The notes: generated by a model not told the origin, from the letters alone. 64,000 nucleotides of DNA from an uncultured Carboxylicivirga sp. (GCF_963668385.1 NZ_OY764327.1:868001-932000); one strand, 5' to 3'; counted from the first letter of the stretch, positions 18,053 to 26,742 are shown. Translations and numbers: made by a program.

Positions 18053-18865
18053 ATGTACAAAATCATTGCCTTACTAGCAATCGCAGTAACTTTTGCTGCT
18101 TGCTCACCCAAATTGAAACACAATCAAGTTCTTTTTAAAACCAATAAAGGAGATATCTTAATTCAACTTTACGATGAAACGCCAAAGCATCGTGATAACT
18201 TTTTAAAATTGGCTAACGAAGGTTTTTACGATCAGTTATTGTTCCATCGCGTGATCAAGGATTTTATGATACAAGGCGGAGATCCAGATTCGAAAGGGGC
18301 TGAATCTGGAAAACAATTAGGTAATGGAGGTCCGGGGTATACTATTGATGCAGAGATTGATTTCCCCAAACTTTTTCATAAAAAAGGTGCATTGGCTGCT
18401 GCACGGATGGGAGATAATGTAAACCCCGAAAAAAAATCGAGTGGTTCACAATTCTATATTGTTGAAGGTAAAAAACTGAATGATGAAGATTTTGAAAAAG
18501 TTGAAAGGCGCTTAAACTCAATGCAACGTCAGAACCTGTTTTATAAAACACTCGAAGGTTATAAAGATACGCTTATGAGTCTTCGTAAATCAGGCGACCA
18601 GCAAGCAGTAATGAATCTTCAGATGGAGATTAATGAGATTGTTGAAAAGAAAGCAGAAACATTACCTAAGGTCACCATCCCAGAAGATATTAAAGAAGTT
18701 TATCGAACTATTGGTGGTGTTCCTCACTTGGATGGTAATTACACAGTGTTTGGCGAAGTTATTGAAGGATTGGATGTGGTTGATTCCATTGCTTCGGTTA
18801 AATGCGATCAGTACGATCGTCCGTTGGATGATGTAATCATTGAAAAAGTGCTTACCGGTAAATAA
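18053..18865 (+). CDS. Cyclophilin-type peptidyl-prolyl isomerase, lipoprotein
   Basis: The 270-aa product carries a lipoprotein signal (VTFAAC, Cys17) and one cyclophilin domain. The catalytic Arg and the following Phe and Gln are in FHRVIKDFMIQGGD; the end of the fold is LDGNYTVFGEVIEG. Between SGSQFYIVEG and YRTIGGVPHLDG there is a charged helical insert of about 80 residues not found in classical cyclophilins. It should assist folding of exported proteins at the outer membrane or in the periplasm. First of three adjacent paralogues; the next starts 11 bp after it. Confidence 0.92.
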   Translation: MYKIIALLAIAVTFAACSPKLKHNQVLFKTNKGDILIQLYDETPKHRDNFLKLANEGFYDQLLFHRVIKDFMIQGGDPDSKGAESGKQLGNGGPGYTIDAEIDFPKLFHKKGALAAARMGDNVNPEKKSSGSQFYIVEGKKLNDEDFEKVERRLNSMQRQNLFYKTLEGYKDTLMSLRKSGDQQAVMNLQMEINEIVEKKAETLPKVTIPEDIKEVYRTIGGVPHLDGNYTVFGEVIEGLDVVDSIASVKCDQYDRPLDDVIIEKVLTGK

Positions 18866-18875
18866 AGAATAAATA

Positions 18876-19697
18876 ATGAATAATCTTGTTGGAAGAAAAT
18901 CTCTTATTACGCTTATTGTCATTGTTTTTGGAACAATAAAAATATGGGCACAAGCCCCCATTTTTTATGTTACCATATCAACCAACATGGGCAATATGAA
19001 AGTGAAGCTTTATAATGAAACACCAAACCATCGCGATAACTTTCTTAAGTTGGCTGGCGAGCATCATTTCGATGGCACTCTGTTTTATCGCGTTGTGAAA
19101 GGTTTTGTAATACAGGGAGGTTCTTCCGACTCAAGAGATGCAGCACCAGGCAGAGCAATTGGATACGGCAAAGCCATTAACATCGATTCTGAAATAAACG
19201 AAGAGTGTTTTCACAAAAGAGGAGCACTTTGTGCACCGCGTCAACCTGAAGATGTTAATCATTTTAAAATGTCTGATATTTCTCAATTCTATATTGTTCA
19301 GGGTAGAAAATATACCAATGCTGAATTAGATTTGATTGAGAAAGCAACCAACAATCCTATTAAAATAGAACTTAAACGACAGTTTTACCTGCCTCATAAA
19401 GAAGAACTAGCCAAACTTAAGAAAGAAGATCCTAAAGCTTTTAACGAACTCTTACGAGATATAAAAGATAAGATAGCTTTTCATTATAGTATATCAAACA
19501 AGAAAGAATTTACCGAAGAACAACGCAAAGTATACACCACTATTGGAGGGACTCCGGAATTGGATGGCGATTACACGGTATTTGGCGAAGTGGTTGAAGG
19601 ATTGGATGTCCTAAAAAAAATTGCTGCATTAGAGGTTGATAAATCCAGTCGTCCATACACAGATGTAAAAATAACAGTAACCGTAGATAAACTATAG
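18876..19697 (+). CDS. Cyclophilin-type peptidyl-prolyl isomerase, exported
   Basis: The 273-aa protein has a Sec signal peptide without a lipobox (hydrophobic 9-22, likely cleavage after IWAQ), so it should be soluble in the periplasm. The cyclophilin core is visible as FYRVVKGFVIQGGS and LDGDYTVFGEVVEG, with a helical insert of about 75 residues between SQFYIVQG and YTTIGGTPELDG. It lies 11 bp after the first isomerase gene and 5 bp before the third, so the three are cotranscribed. It probably arose with its neighbours by tandem duplication. Confidence 0.92.
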   Translation: MNNLVGRKSLITLIVIVFGTIKIWAQAPIFYVTISTNMGNMKVKLYNETPNHRDNFLKLAGEHHFDGTLFYRVVKGFVIQGGSSDSRDAAPGRAIGYGKAINIDSEINEECFHKRGALCAPRQPEDVNHFKMSDISQFYIVQGRKYTNAELDLIEKATNNPIKIELKRQFYLPHKEELAKLKKEDPKAFNELLRDIKDKIAFHYSISNKKEFTEEQRKVYTTIGGTPELDGDYTVFGEVVEGLDVLKKIAALEVDKSSRPYTDVKITVTVDKL

Positions 19698-19701
19698 CAT
19701 T

Positions 19702-20982
19702 ATGATACGTATTCTGTTATTTGCCTTTATTACAACACTATTTATTGGATGCCAATCGCGTTCCAATAATTCAACAAAAGAAAACAAAGCTCCATATAAG
19801 GGTTCATATAACGATAATGTTCAAGCAATTGTTGGTCTGCGTTCGTTTGATCACTACACTCGCTATCTCGAAGATGGTTTTGGTTTTTATGTTGCTCCCA
19901 ACTTAGTAGTAACCAATTTAAGGTGGATTAAAGGTGCATATAAACTGAGAAGTACTCCTCTCGATCTGGAAGATTTTACATCAGTTTCGGGATACGTTGC
20001 CTACGATCTTGATATGGATTTGGTTCTTTTAAAGGTAACTCGCAAAAATCTCAATTACCTGAAAATTAAAGATGCAGAGCAGAATCCTGATACCATATAT
20101 AGCTTATTCAGAAAAAATCAGAAATTGTTTGCAAACAATGGCCTCATTACAAAAACAGTTACAACTGATACTGTATCTTATGCACTAACCGACATTAATG
20201 CACGCGACGGCGAACCCGTTTTTGCAATGAATCATCGTCCGGTTGGAATAATGCAGAAAAGCGACAAAGAGAATAAAGTACTGTTTTTAAAAAGCATTGA
20301 AAAGCTGATAGCAAATAAAACCAGTAGCCCTCAATCGATTTACGATTTAAGAGATAAAACAAATAAAGTATACATTTCGCACACCAAGGTTAGTGGTTTC
20401 CGAATCATTACTAATAAAGGGAATATCGAAATTGCTTTATCAGACAAAACCCCACGCTATCGCGATAACTTCATCAAATTGGTTAGCGATCATTTTTACG
20501 ACAGTCTTTTGGTACACAGAGTTATTAAAGATTTTTTAATTCAAACTGGTGCCGCCGATACCAAATATGCTAAAAAAGATGATGTTGTTGGATGGCAGGG
20601 GCCGGGTTATACTTTACCTATGCATATTGTTCCCGGGCTGTTTCATAAACGAGGCATGATAGCAGCCTCAAAACTACCTGCCGATCGTAATAAAAGTAAC
20701 CGAAGCGACGGATCTCAATTCTACATTATATCTGGTCGTATTTTTACCGACCAGGAGTTAAATGATCTTGAAAAAGAAAAAGGCATTAAATATACTGCAG
20801 AACAACGAAAAGCTTATACCACAATTGGTGGAGCTCCTTATCTTGACGGTGATTATACCGTATTTGGCTGGGTAACCAGCGGTATGGATGTTGTTGATAA
20901 AATGGCTGCCTCAGAAACCTATGCTATCGATCGTCCGGTTGAGGAAATAAGAATTAAAACCATAGAGATACTGAAAAAGTAA
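19702..20982 (+). CDS. Lipoprotein fusing an inactive trypsin-like domain to a cyclophilin
   Basis: The 426-aa product has a lipobox (LFIGC, Cys17). Residues about 40-205 follow the layout of an HtrA/trypsin-fold protease: GFGFYVAPNLVVTNLRWIKGA (60-79), DMDLVLLKV (104-112) and RDGEPVFAMNHRPVGIM (168-184). The catalytic His position holds Arg74 and the Ser position holds Asp169; only Asp106 is kept, so it should be proteolytically dead. Residues about 230-426 are a cyclophilin domain (HRVIKDFLIQTG; LDGDYTVFGWV) with a much shorter insert than in the two upstream paralogues. The inactive domain may bind unfolded clients. Confidence 0.85.
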   Translation: MIRILLFAFITTLFIGCQSRSNNSTKENKAPYKGSYNDNVQAIVGLRSFDHYTRYLEDGFGFYVAPNLVVTNLRWIKGAYKLRSTPLDLEDFTSVSGYVAYDLDMDLVLLKVTRKNLNYLKIKDAEQNPDTIYSLFRKNQKLFANNGLITKTVTTDTVSYALTDINARDGEPVFAMNHRPVGIMQKSDKENKVLFLKSIEKLIANKTSSPQSIYDLRDKTNKVYISHTKVSGFRIITNKGNIEIALSDKTPRYRDNFIKLVSDHFYDSLLVHRVIKDFLIQTGAADTKYAKKDDVVGWQGPGYTLPMHIVPGLFHKRGMIAASKLPADRNKSNRSDGSQFYIISGRIFTDQELNDLEKEKGIKYTAEQRKAYTTIGGAPYLDGDYTVFGWVTSGMDVVDKMAASETYAIDRPVEEIRIKTIEILKK

Positions 20983-21074
20983 GTTGAATGAAACAAAAAT
21001 GGTTTTAAAGGCAGGCCTAAACCAATGCTTTTATTAATTTTGCAACTCGCTTTAATAAAGTAAATAAAGAAACA

Positions 21075-22097
21075 ATGTTAGATAAGATCAATCAATTAGT
21101 TGAGGAAATAAAAAGCTTAACAGCCTCTTCAGCCGAAGAAGCTGAGCAACTGAGAATAAAATATTTGAGTAAAAAAGGTTTGGTTTCCCAATTATTTGAT
21201 GAGTTTAAAACCATTCCTAACGAGCAAAAACGCGAAGTAGGTAAGGAACTAAACATTCTAAAAACGCAGGCTTTAGATAAAATAAACGAGCTAAAAGATG
21301 GCTTTGCTGCTTCAACAAACAGTTCGGTAGGTGTTGATTTGACTTTACCAGGTACATCTTCAGAGCTTGGAAGTCGCCATCCTCTTTCGATTGTTAAGAA
21401 TGAAATTGTTGAAATTTTTGCCCGTTTAGGATTTAATGTTGCTGAAGGACCAGAGATTGAAGATGATTACCATGTTTTTACAGCATTAAATTTTCCACCA
21501 GAACATCCGGCCAGAGATATGCAGGATACATTCTTCATTGCTACTAATCCTGATGTTTTATTACGTACACATACCTCATCGGTACAAGTGCGTGTAATGG
21601 AGAAAACTCAACCTCCTATCAGAGCAATTTTCCCTGGTCGAGTATTTCGTAACGAAGCAATTTCGGCACGTGCACACTGTATATTCCATCAGGTTGAAGG
21701 TCTTTACATCGACGAAAACGTATCTTTTGCCGACTTAAAACAAACCTTATTGTACTTTGCAAAAGAGATGTTTGGTGCCGACACTAAAATCAGACTTCGT
21801 CCATCATACTTTCCATTTACCGAACCTTCGGCAGAAATGGATATTTCTTGTTCACTTTGTGGTGGCAAAGGATGTAATGTATGTAAATACACTGGATGGG
21901 TTGAAATTTTAGGATGCGGAATGGTTGATCCTGAAGTATTGGAAGCAAGTAACATAGACAGTAAAAAATATACTGGTTTTGCATTTGGTATGGGAATCGA
22001 ACGTATTACCATGCTTAAATACCAGATTAAAGATATCCGATTGTTTTTCGAAAATGATAAACGATTCCTCGATCAATTTAAATCTGCTCAGATTTAA
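21075..22097 (+). CDS. pheS: Phenylalanyl-tRNA synthetase alpha subunit
   Basis: The class II synthetase subunit that activates phenylalanine for tRNA-Phe, acting as an alpha2-beta2 enzyme with PheT, which is not in this window. The 340-aa length is standard. The N-terminal coiled-coil arm (1-95) is followed by the catalytic domain with GSRHPLS, AEGPEIEDDYHVFTALN, HTSSVQVR, FRNEAISARAHCIFHQVEG (motif 2) and GFAFGMGIERI (motif 3). A CSLCGGKGCNVCKYTGW cysteine cluster is present. A -7 element TAATTTTG lies at 21035-21042, and a terminator follows the gene. Confidence 0.97.
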   Translation: MLDKINQLVEEIKSLTASSAEEAEQLRIKYLSKKGLVSQLFDEFKTIPNEQKREVGKELNILKTQALDKINELKDGFAASTNSSVGVDLTLPGTSSELGSRHPLSIVKNEIVEIFARLGFNVAEGPEIEDDYHVFTALNFPPEHPARDMQDTFFIATNPDVLLRTHTSSVQVRVMEKTQPPIRAIFPGRVFRNEAISARAHCIFHQVEGLYIDENVSFADLKQTLLYFAKEMFGADTKIRLRPSYFPFTEPSAEMDISCSLCGGKGCNVCKYTGWVEILGCGMVDPEVLEASNIDSKKYTGFAFGMGIERITMLKYQIKDIRLFFENDKRFLDQFKSAQI

Positions 22098-22118
22098 ATA
22101 ACGAGATGCTAAAAAACA

Positions 22119-22148
22119 AAAAATCCTGCCAATAGGCAGGATTTTTTT
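22119..22148 (+). terminator. Terminator of pheS
   Basis: AAATCCTGCC and GGCAGGATTT form a ten-base stem around AATA, followed by a T run ending at 22148. Confidence 0.9.
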
Positions 22149-22191
22149 ATGATATTTATCACTATTTTGATGTTTAAAAACATATTTAGAG

Positions 22192-22608
22192 TTACTCTAC
22201 AACCCTAACTTCGGTGGTAACGGGTATCGCTTTTTTATAAAGAGCCGAAACTCCACAGTATTTTTCTTCCGACAAATTCACTGCTTTTTGTAACTTATCA
22301 ACAGGTAAATCTTTTCCTTTAAACTCATAAATTACATGCATCTTGTCGTAATATTTAGGATGCTCTTCTGTCATGTCAGCTTCCACAATTATCTGTAAAT
22401 CTTCAATCTCTACACGCATTTTTTTCAAAATACTTACCACATCCATACCTGTACATCCAGCCAAAGCAGTTAACATAAGTGGTTTTGGTCGGGGACCTTT
22501 ATCTTCACCTCCATTTTCGGGAGCAGCATCTAATACCAATTTATGACCAAACAATTCTGTTTCCCACGACATGTTTCCGGTCCATTTTAAACTCACTGAA
22601 TTTTTCAT
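22192..22608 (-). CDS. OsmC/Ohr-family protein
   Basis: The 138-aa protein belongs to the OsmC superfamily of thiol peroxidases. The two family cysteines are present: one in LAGCTGMDVVSILKKM and one in EEKYCGVSALYKK. The spacing suits the OsmC/YhfA group rather than classical Ohr. It would reduce organic hydroperoxides, although YhfA-like members have no settled substrate. It is divergent from a Crp-family regulator gene with which it shares a 113-bp intergenic region, so common control is plausible. Confidence 0.9.
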   Translation of the reverse strand: MKNSVSLKWTGNMSWETELFGHKLVLDAAPENGGEDKGPRPKPLMLTALAGCTGMDVVSILKKMRVEIEDLQIIVEADMTEEHPKYYDKMHVIYEFKGKDLPVDKLQKAVNLSEEKYCGVSALYKKAIPVTTEVRVVE

Positions 22609-22640
22609 ATATCGATGTTTTTAGATATTTCCATGTAATA

Positions 22641-22667
22641 CAAATATAATCTCTTTTTATATCTTTG
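22641..22667. promoter_or_regulatory. Divergent -7 elements for osmC-like and crp-like genes
   Basis: Minus strand TATATTTG (22641-22648) points to the osmC-like gene; plus strand TATCTTTG (22660-22667) points to the regulator gene. The two elements are 11 bases apart, so polymerases would compete. Neither has a clear -33 TTG. Confidence 0.45.
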
Positions 22668-22721
22668 TGCAGTTTTATGACATTTATCACTTTTTTATAA
22701 TCGTTTAAAGTAGTTCGTGTT

Positions 22722-23429
22722 ATGAAAAGCATGCAAAATATGCCTTTTAACGAAGATATAAACCTTCTTTCGTATGATATCTTTCATGGATTAAACGAAG
22801 AAGAGGTTGAGATGTTGACTCAATCAACAAGTTGCACTCAACACAAACGCGGTAATATACTGTATCACGAAGGAAGCCGTATTAATGGCACTTACATTGT
22901 GATAAAGGGAATATTAAAGATTTATAAAACCGGATTTGACGGTAAAGAGCAGATTATCCGATTTGCCAAAGCTGGCGATTTAATCGGATTTCGCTCCATT
23001 ATTAGCGATGAACTGGCGTGTACAACGTCTAAAGTGGTAAATGATGCTGTATTGTGTTATCTGCCAGGCGAATTACTCACCAATTTAATTAAGGTGAATC
23101 CCGAATTTGCCATGTCGCTGATGAAACTTACTTGCCGCGAATTAGGAGAGTCAAACAAGTTCCTTACCGACATTGCCCAGAAAACTGTTAGAGAAAGACT
23201 GGCAGAAGTACTGTTACTTTTAATGGATACTTTCGATTTAGATGATGATAATACGTTACAGATCTCTCTTACTCGCGAAGAGTTAGCCAATATGGTTGGT
23301 ACTGCTACCGAATCTGTTATTCGTTTATTATCTGAATTTAAAACAGACAAACTAATCGAATTGAATGGCCGAAAAATTAAACTTATCGACATTCCTAAAC
23401 TGATTAAAATTGGAAATATTTACATCTAG
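22722..23429 (+). CDS. Crp/Fnr-family transcription regulator
   Basis: A 235-aa regulator with an N-terminal cyclic-nucleotide-binding fold (about residues 20-140; HEGSRINGTYIVIKGILKIYKTGFDGKEQIIRFAKAGDLIGFRS region, in which the phosphate-binding RxS of cAMP receptors is not evident) and a C-terminal winged helix (about 155-225) with recognition region TREELANMVGTATESVIRLLSEF. No Fnr-type N-terminal cysteine cluster is visible. It likely responds to a ligand or redox state not deducible here. Divergent from osmC-like gene, which is a candidate target. Confidence 0.92.
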   Translation: MKSMQNMPFNEDINLLSYDIFHGLNEEEVEMLTQSTSCTQHKRGNILYHEGSRINGTYIVIKGILKIYKTGFDGKEQIIRFAKAGDLIGFRSIISDELACTTSKVVNDAVLCYLPGELLTNLIKVNPEFAMSLMKLTCRELGESNKFLTDIAQKTVRERLAEVLLLLMDTFDLDDDNTLQISLTREELANMVGTATESVIRLLSEFKTDKLIELNGRKIKLIDIPKLIKIGNIYI

Positions 23430-23436
23430 TAAAATT

Positions 23437-23468
23437 AAAAAAGGCTGATAAAAAATCAGCCTTTTTTA
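23437..23468. terminator. Bidirectional terminator between crp-like and DUF2461 genes
   Basis: AAAAGGCTGAT pairs with ATCAGCCTTTT around AAAAA. There is a T run downstream on both strands, serving the two converging genes. Confidence 0.88.
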
Positions 23469-23495
23469 TTTAAGTTAAGACAATACCTATCAATT

Positions 23496-24179
23496 CTAAA
23501 GAACAACTTCTTCTTCATCTTCAGCATCTAATCCTTGATTAATAAAATCATTTAAAGGTTTTCCAGTAGATATAACCTTAGCAAACAATTGTACTGAACC
23601 ATTATCAATCATCTCATCATCCGACATTGTATGAGAAACGATATATGATTTATATTTTAGTAAATCGATATCTTCAAAATCTTTTGGAAAACCTTTGGGC
23701 GCCATTTTTAATTTATCAGGATACATCTCTGGATACAGAGCTTTAAAGTCCTTATCCTCGATAATTTCTTTAAACTCATCAGCGAAATTATAAACTTCTT
23801 TACGCACTTTTTTAAGAACATCCGACGGAGGACAATGAATTCCAACAGCAATAAACGAAGCACCTGGTTCGGCATGAAAATAATACCCCCCTCTTGGCGA
23901 TTTTTTTCCTCCCTTTACAATATAAGCACCCATGTTAGTCTTATAGGGTGTTTTATCTTTAGAAAATCGAGTATCCCTAAATATTCTAAAAATACAGTCT
24001 TTAGGTTCGAGTATTCCAATACCGCTATCAATGGTATTAATTAATTCAATTATTTTTTTGACCGAATACTCAAACGAAGTTTTTGCTTTTTGATATAATA
24101 GTTTGTTTTCAGTAAACCACTCTCTGTTATTATTGTTTTTTAATTGATTTAGAAAATCATAGACAATAGGTTGTATCAT
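23496..24179 (-). CDS. DUF2461 family protein
   Basis: The 227-aa protein shows the family's features: FLNQLKNNNNREWFTENK near the N-terminus, FRIFRDTRFSKDKTPYKTN, and GGYYFHAEPG with IHCPP. DUF2461 (TIGR02453) proteins are soluble, broadly distributed and without a proven activity. It is a single gene between a shared terminator and the divergent ispD. Confidence 0.88.
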   Translation of the reverse strand: MIQPIVYDFLNQLKNNNNREWFTENKLLYQKAKTSFEYSVKKIIELINTIDSGIGILEPKDCIFRIFRDTRFSKDKTPYKTNMGAYIVKGGKKSPRGGYYFHAEPGASFIAVGIHCPPSDVLKKVRKEVYNFADEFKEIIEDKDFKALYPEMYPDKLKMAPKGFPKDFEDIDLLKYKSYIVSHTMSDDEMIDNGSVQLFAKVISTGKPLNDFINQGLDAEDEEEVVL

Positions 24180-24317
24180 ATTTTTTGCTTTAAACGAGTG
24201 AAAGTAATTAAAACCTAATAATCAACAAAACAAAGATTGTTTAGGTTTACTATTGTAACATTCTTATGAGCAATGTACATTTGAATAGAAGGAATGTGAA
24301 ATTAAATTTTTATATGA

Positions 24318-25025
24318 ATGCTTAAATACGCTATTATAGTTGCCGGCGGTAGCGGAAAGAGGATGGGAACGGAAATACCCAAACAATTTTTAGAGATTGA
24401 AGGAATACCAGTATTAATGCACACCATACGTACATTCAACAATTTCGATGACAAGATGAAAATTGTACTTGTTTTACCATCCAATCAAATTGATTTTTGG
24501 CGTGAATTGTGCATAAAACACAATTTTACAATCTCTCATCATATTACAACAGGAGGTGAAACACGTTTTGATAGTGTAAAAAACGGATTAAACATTATTG
24601 ATACACCATCACTTGTTGGCATACATGACGGAGTCCGTCCATTTGTATCTCCCGATACCTTACAACGTTGTTATCATCATGCCGAAGTTTTGGGCAATGC
24701 AATTCCTGTGTTAGACGCATTTGAATCTGTTCGTTTAGTAGAAGAAGAGAAGAGTCGTGCTTTAGATCGTTCATCTATTAAGTTGGTTCAAACTCCACAA
24801 GTATTTAAATCGACTTTATTATTAGCTGCCTATAATCAACCTTACAATCCTTTATTCACCGACGATGCCTCTGTTGTGGAAGCCAATGGTGAAACCATTC
24901 ATTTGGTGGCAGGCAACCGCGAAAACATAAAAATTACCACTCCATCAGATATGGTACTGGGAGAAGCTTTTATTAAAGCAGGTTTTAAAGACAATACGGA
25001 TGACAGTGATGATATACTTGAATAA
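24318..25025 (+). CDS. ispD: 2-C-methyl-D-erythritol 4-phosphate cytidylyltransferase
   Basis: IspD joins CTP and methylerythritol phosphate in the non-mevalonate isoprenoid pathway. The 235-aa length fits. Motifs: IVAGGSGKRMGTEIPKQF (nucleotide loop), VLVLPS, HDGVRPFVS, and QTPQVFKSTLLLAAY with FTDDASVVE. The last 10 residues are acidic. The presence of IspD shows the organism uses the MEP route. The gene is alone; IspF is not adjacent. Confidence 0.96.
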   Translation: MLKYAIIVAGGSGKRMGTEIPKQFLEIEGIPVLMHTIRTFNNFDDKMKIVLVLPSNQIDFWRELCIKHNFTISHHITTGGETRFDSVKNGLNIIDTPSLVGIHDGVRPFVSPDTLQRCYHHAEVLGNAIPVLDAFESVRLVEEEKSRALDRSSIKLVQTPQVFKSTLLLAAYNQPYNPLFTDDASVVEANGETIHLVAGNRENIKITTPSDMVLGEAFIKAGFKDNTDDSDDILE

Positions 25026-25196
25026 AGAGCTTAACAATATATTACAAATACTTAATTAATGTTATTCAACATTAAACTTAGCATATTTTCAAAAATTAGG
25101 AATTGATGGCATAATAATTGAAAATAAAGAAAGCGTAATACTAAGTTTTGCTTTCTTAAGCAAACTCAATTCTTTACTTATTACAACTCCCAAGAG

Positions 25197-25230
25197 ATGG
25201 TTCGACTTTCCCCGGTCGAACCATTTTTAT
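25197..25230 (+). terminator. Rho-independent terminator 170 bp after ispD
   Basis: ATGGTTCGAC (25197-25206) pairs with GTCGAACCAT (25215-25224), followed by TTTTATTT. It is far from the ispD stop; a second hairpin AAGAAAGC/GCTTTCTT (25127-25157) lies between. Confidence 0.8.
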
Positions 25231-25241
25231 TTCTGCCTCAA

Positions 25242-25481
25242 TTATTTATTAAGTGATTTTGCAAACTCTTCAATAATAGGCTTTGCTTTGGCCTCATCAG
25301 TTTTTTGGATATACAAATCAACTGAGGTAGATGTTCCACCAACAAAACCGGCCGAGTTACCCGATTCATAATCGTTTCGGATTAATGAGGAAATACCGTT
25401 ATCGGCCAATACATTTTTTAAATGAGTAATGGTTAATTCTGTATTACAGAATACATGAACCATATCGCCGCTATCTGTCAT
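25242..25481 (-). CDS. DUF2007-like small protein
   Basis: The 79-aa protein begins MVHVFCNTELTITHLKNVLADNGISSLIRNDYES after a short lead and ends AKPIIEEFAKSLNK, the ferredoxin-like pattern of DUF2007 (putative signal-transducing proteins). In the family the middle holds a short variable loop, here Gly/Ser-rich (NSAGFVGGTSTS). Function unknown. Single gene. Confidence 0.85.
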   Translation of the reverse strand: MTDSGDMVHVFCNTELTITHLKNVLADNGISSLIRNDYESGNSAGFVGGTSTSVDLYIQKTDEAKAKPIIEEFAKSLNK

Positions 25482-25553
25482 AACGTTAAGTTTTAGTTCA
25501 ACCTCTTTATTAAAGATAGGTTAAATTCCTGAAATTATGAATAGCTTAATGTC

Positions 25554-25586
25554 ACAAAAAAAGCTGCTCTGATGAGAGCAGCTTTT
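25554..25586 (-). terminator. Terminator of carA
   Basis: AAAAGCTGCTCT (25559-25570) and AGAGCAGCTTTT (25575-25586) pair around GATG; the long T run is on the minus strand, five bases after the carA stop. Confidence 0.88.
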
Positions 25587-25590
25587 AATA

Positions 25591-26670
25591 TTATTTACTT
25601 TTTTCTATTAGTTCGATAAATTCATCAAATAAAAACTCAGTATCAGTAGGGCCACTCGATGCTTCGGGGTGAAACTGTGTTGAAAAGAATGGCTTACTTT
25701 TATGACGGATACCTTCATTAGTTTTGTCATTAACATTAACAAATAAAGGTTCCCAATCGCTGGATAAACTTTCGTTATCAATAGCAAATCCGTGATTCTG
25801 ACTTGTTATATAACAAGTATCAGTTCCAACTTTAATTACCGGGTGATTATGAGCTCTGTGTCCGTACTTTAATTTATATGTACTTGCTCCAGATGCAATA
25901 CCAAGAAGCTGATTACCTAAACAAATTCCGAAAATTGGTTTACCAATCTCCATTGCTTTTTGAATGTGTTTTACAGTATCAGGGCACATTTGTGGATCAC
26001 CAGGACCGTTTGACAACATGATACCATCATAATCTTCCTTAGTAAAATCATAATCCCAAGGCACAACTGTAACAGTTGTATCACGTTTCAACAAACAACG
26101 TAGAATATTATACTTAGCTCCGGTATCAACTAAAACTACTTTGTTTTTACCATTACCAAATACTTTCTTTTCCTTAACACTCACTTTAGCTACCAAATTT
26201 TCTTTATTAGGATCCGAAAACTCAATGCTATCACCATCAACTTCAATTTTCCCTAACATCGAACCTTTTTCGCGTAAGATTTTAGTTAAAGCTCTTGTAT
26301 CAATATCGAAAATTCCTGGAACTTCATGTTGAATTAACCATTCTCGAAGACTATTTTCAGCATTCCAATGACTATACTCGAATGAGTAATCGGAAATAAT
26401 TAAACCTGAAATATGAATTCGATTTGATTCATAAAACTTTGGTATTCCATTTTCTTTGTCATCCTTTGGTACACCGTAGTTCCCTATCAATGGATAGGTG
26501 GCTACCAAAATTTGCCCTTCATAAGAGGGATCAGTTAAACTTTCAGGATATCCGGTCATGGCAGTATTAAAAACTACTTCACCGGCAACCGATTTATGAT
26601 ATCCAAATGATTTCCCCTCGAAGACAGTTCCGTCTTCTAACACTAATTTAATCTTTTGTAATTCTGGCAT
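25591..26670 (-). CDS. carA: Carbamoyl-phosphate synthase small (glutaminase) subunit
   Basis: CarA releases ammonia from glutamine and channels it to CarB to make carbamoyl phosphate for arginine and pyrimidines. The 359-aa protein has the CPSase small-chain domain (1-140; LVLEDGTVFEGKSFG) and a class I amidotransferase domain with nucleophile Cys in FGICLGNQLLG and the His/Glu pair in STQFHPEA. I use the ATG at 26670; the frame extends to a TTG at 26680-26682. It is unlinked from carB, 15 kb away on the other strand. Its leader contains a terminator-like hairpin. Confidence 0.96.
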   Translation of the reverse strand: MPELQKIKLVLEDGTVFEGKSFGYHKSVAGEVVFNTAMTGYPESLTDPSYEGQILVATYPLIGNYGVPKDDKENGIPKFYESNRIHISGLIISDYSFEYSHWNAENSLREWLIQHEVPGIFDIDTRALTKILREKGSMLGKIEVDGDSIEFSDPNKENLVAKVSVKEKKVFGNGKNKVVLVDTGAKYNILRCLLKRDTTVTVVPWDYDFTKEDYDGIMLSNGPGDPQMCPDTVKHIQKAMEIGKPIFGICLGNQLLGIASGASTYKLKYGHRAHNHPVIKVGTDTCYITSQNHGFAIDNESLSSDWEPLFVNVNDKTNEGIRHKSKPFFSTQFHPEASSGPTDTEFLFDEFIELIEKSK

Positions 26671-26705
26671 ACCTCTTGACAAATAAGTCGTTTGCTTTCA
26701 ACAAT

Positions 26706-26742
26706 ACAGAAAAAATGCATTTACCTACTTTCGGATAAATGC
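26706..26742 (-). promoter_or_regulatory. Candidate attenuator hairpin in the carA leader
   Basis: On the minus strand ATGCATTTATCC pairs with GGTAAATGCAT (one bulged base) and is followed by TTTTTT, ending 36 bases before the carA ATG. An intrinsic terminator here would lie inside the carA leader if the -7 element at 26769-26776 is used. The upstream gene gltA already has its own strong terminator, so a second one is unexpected unless it is regulatory. Confidence 0.5.
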
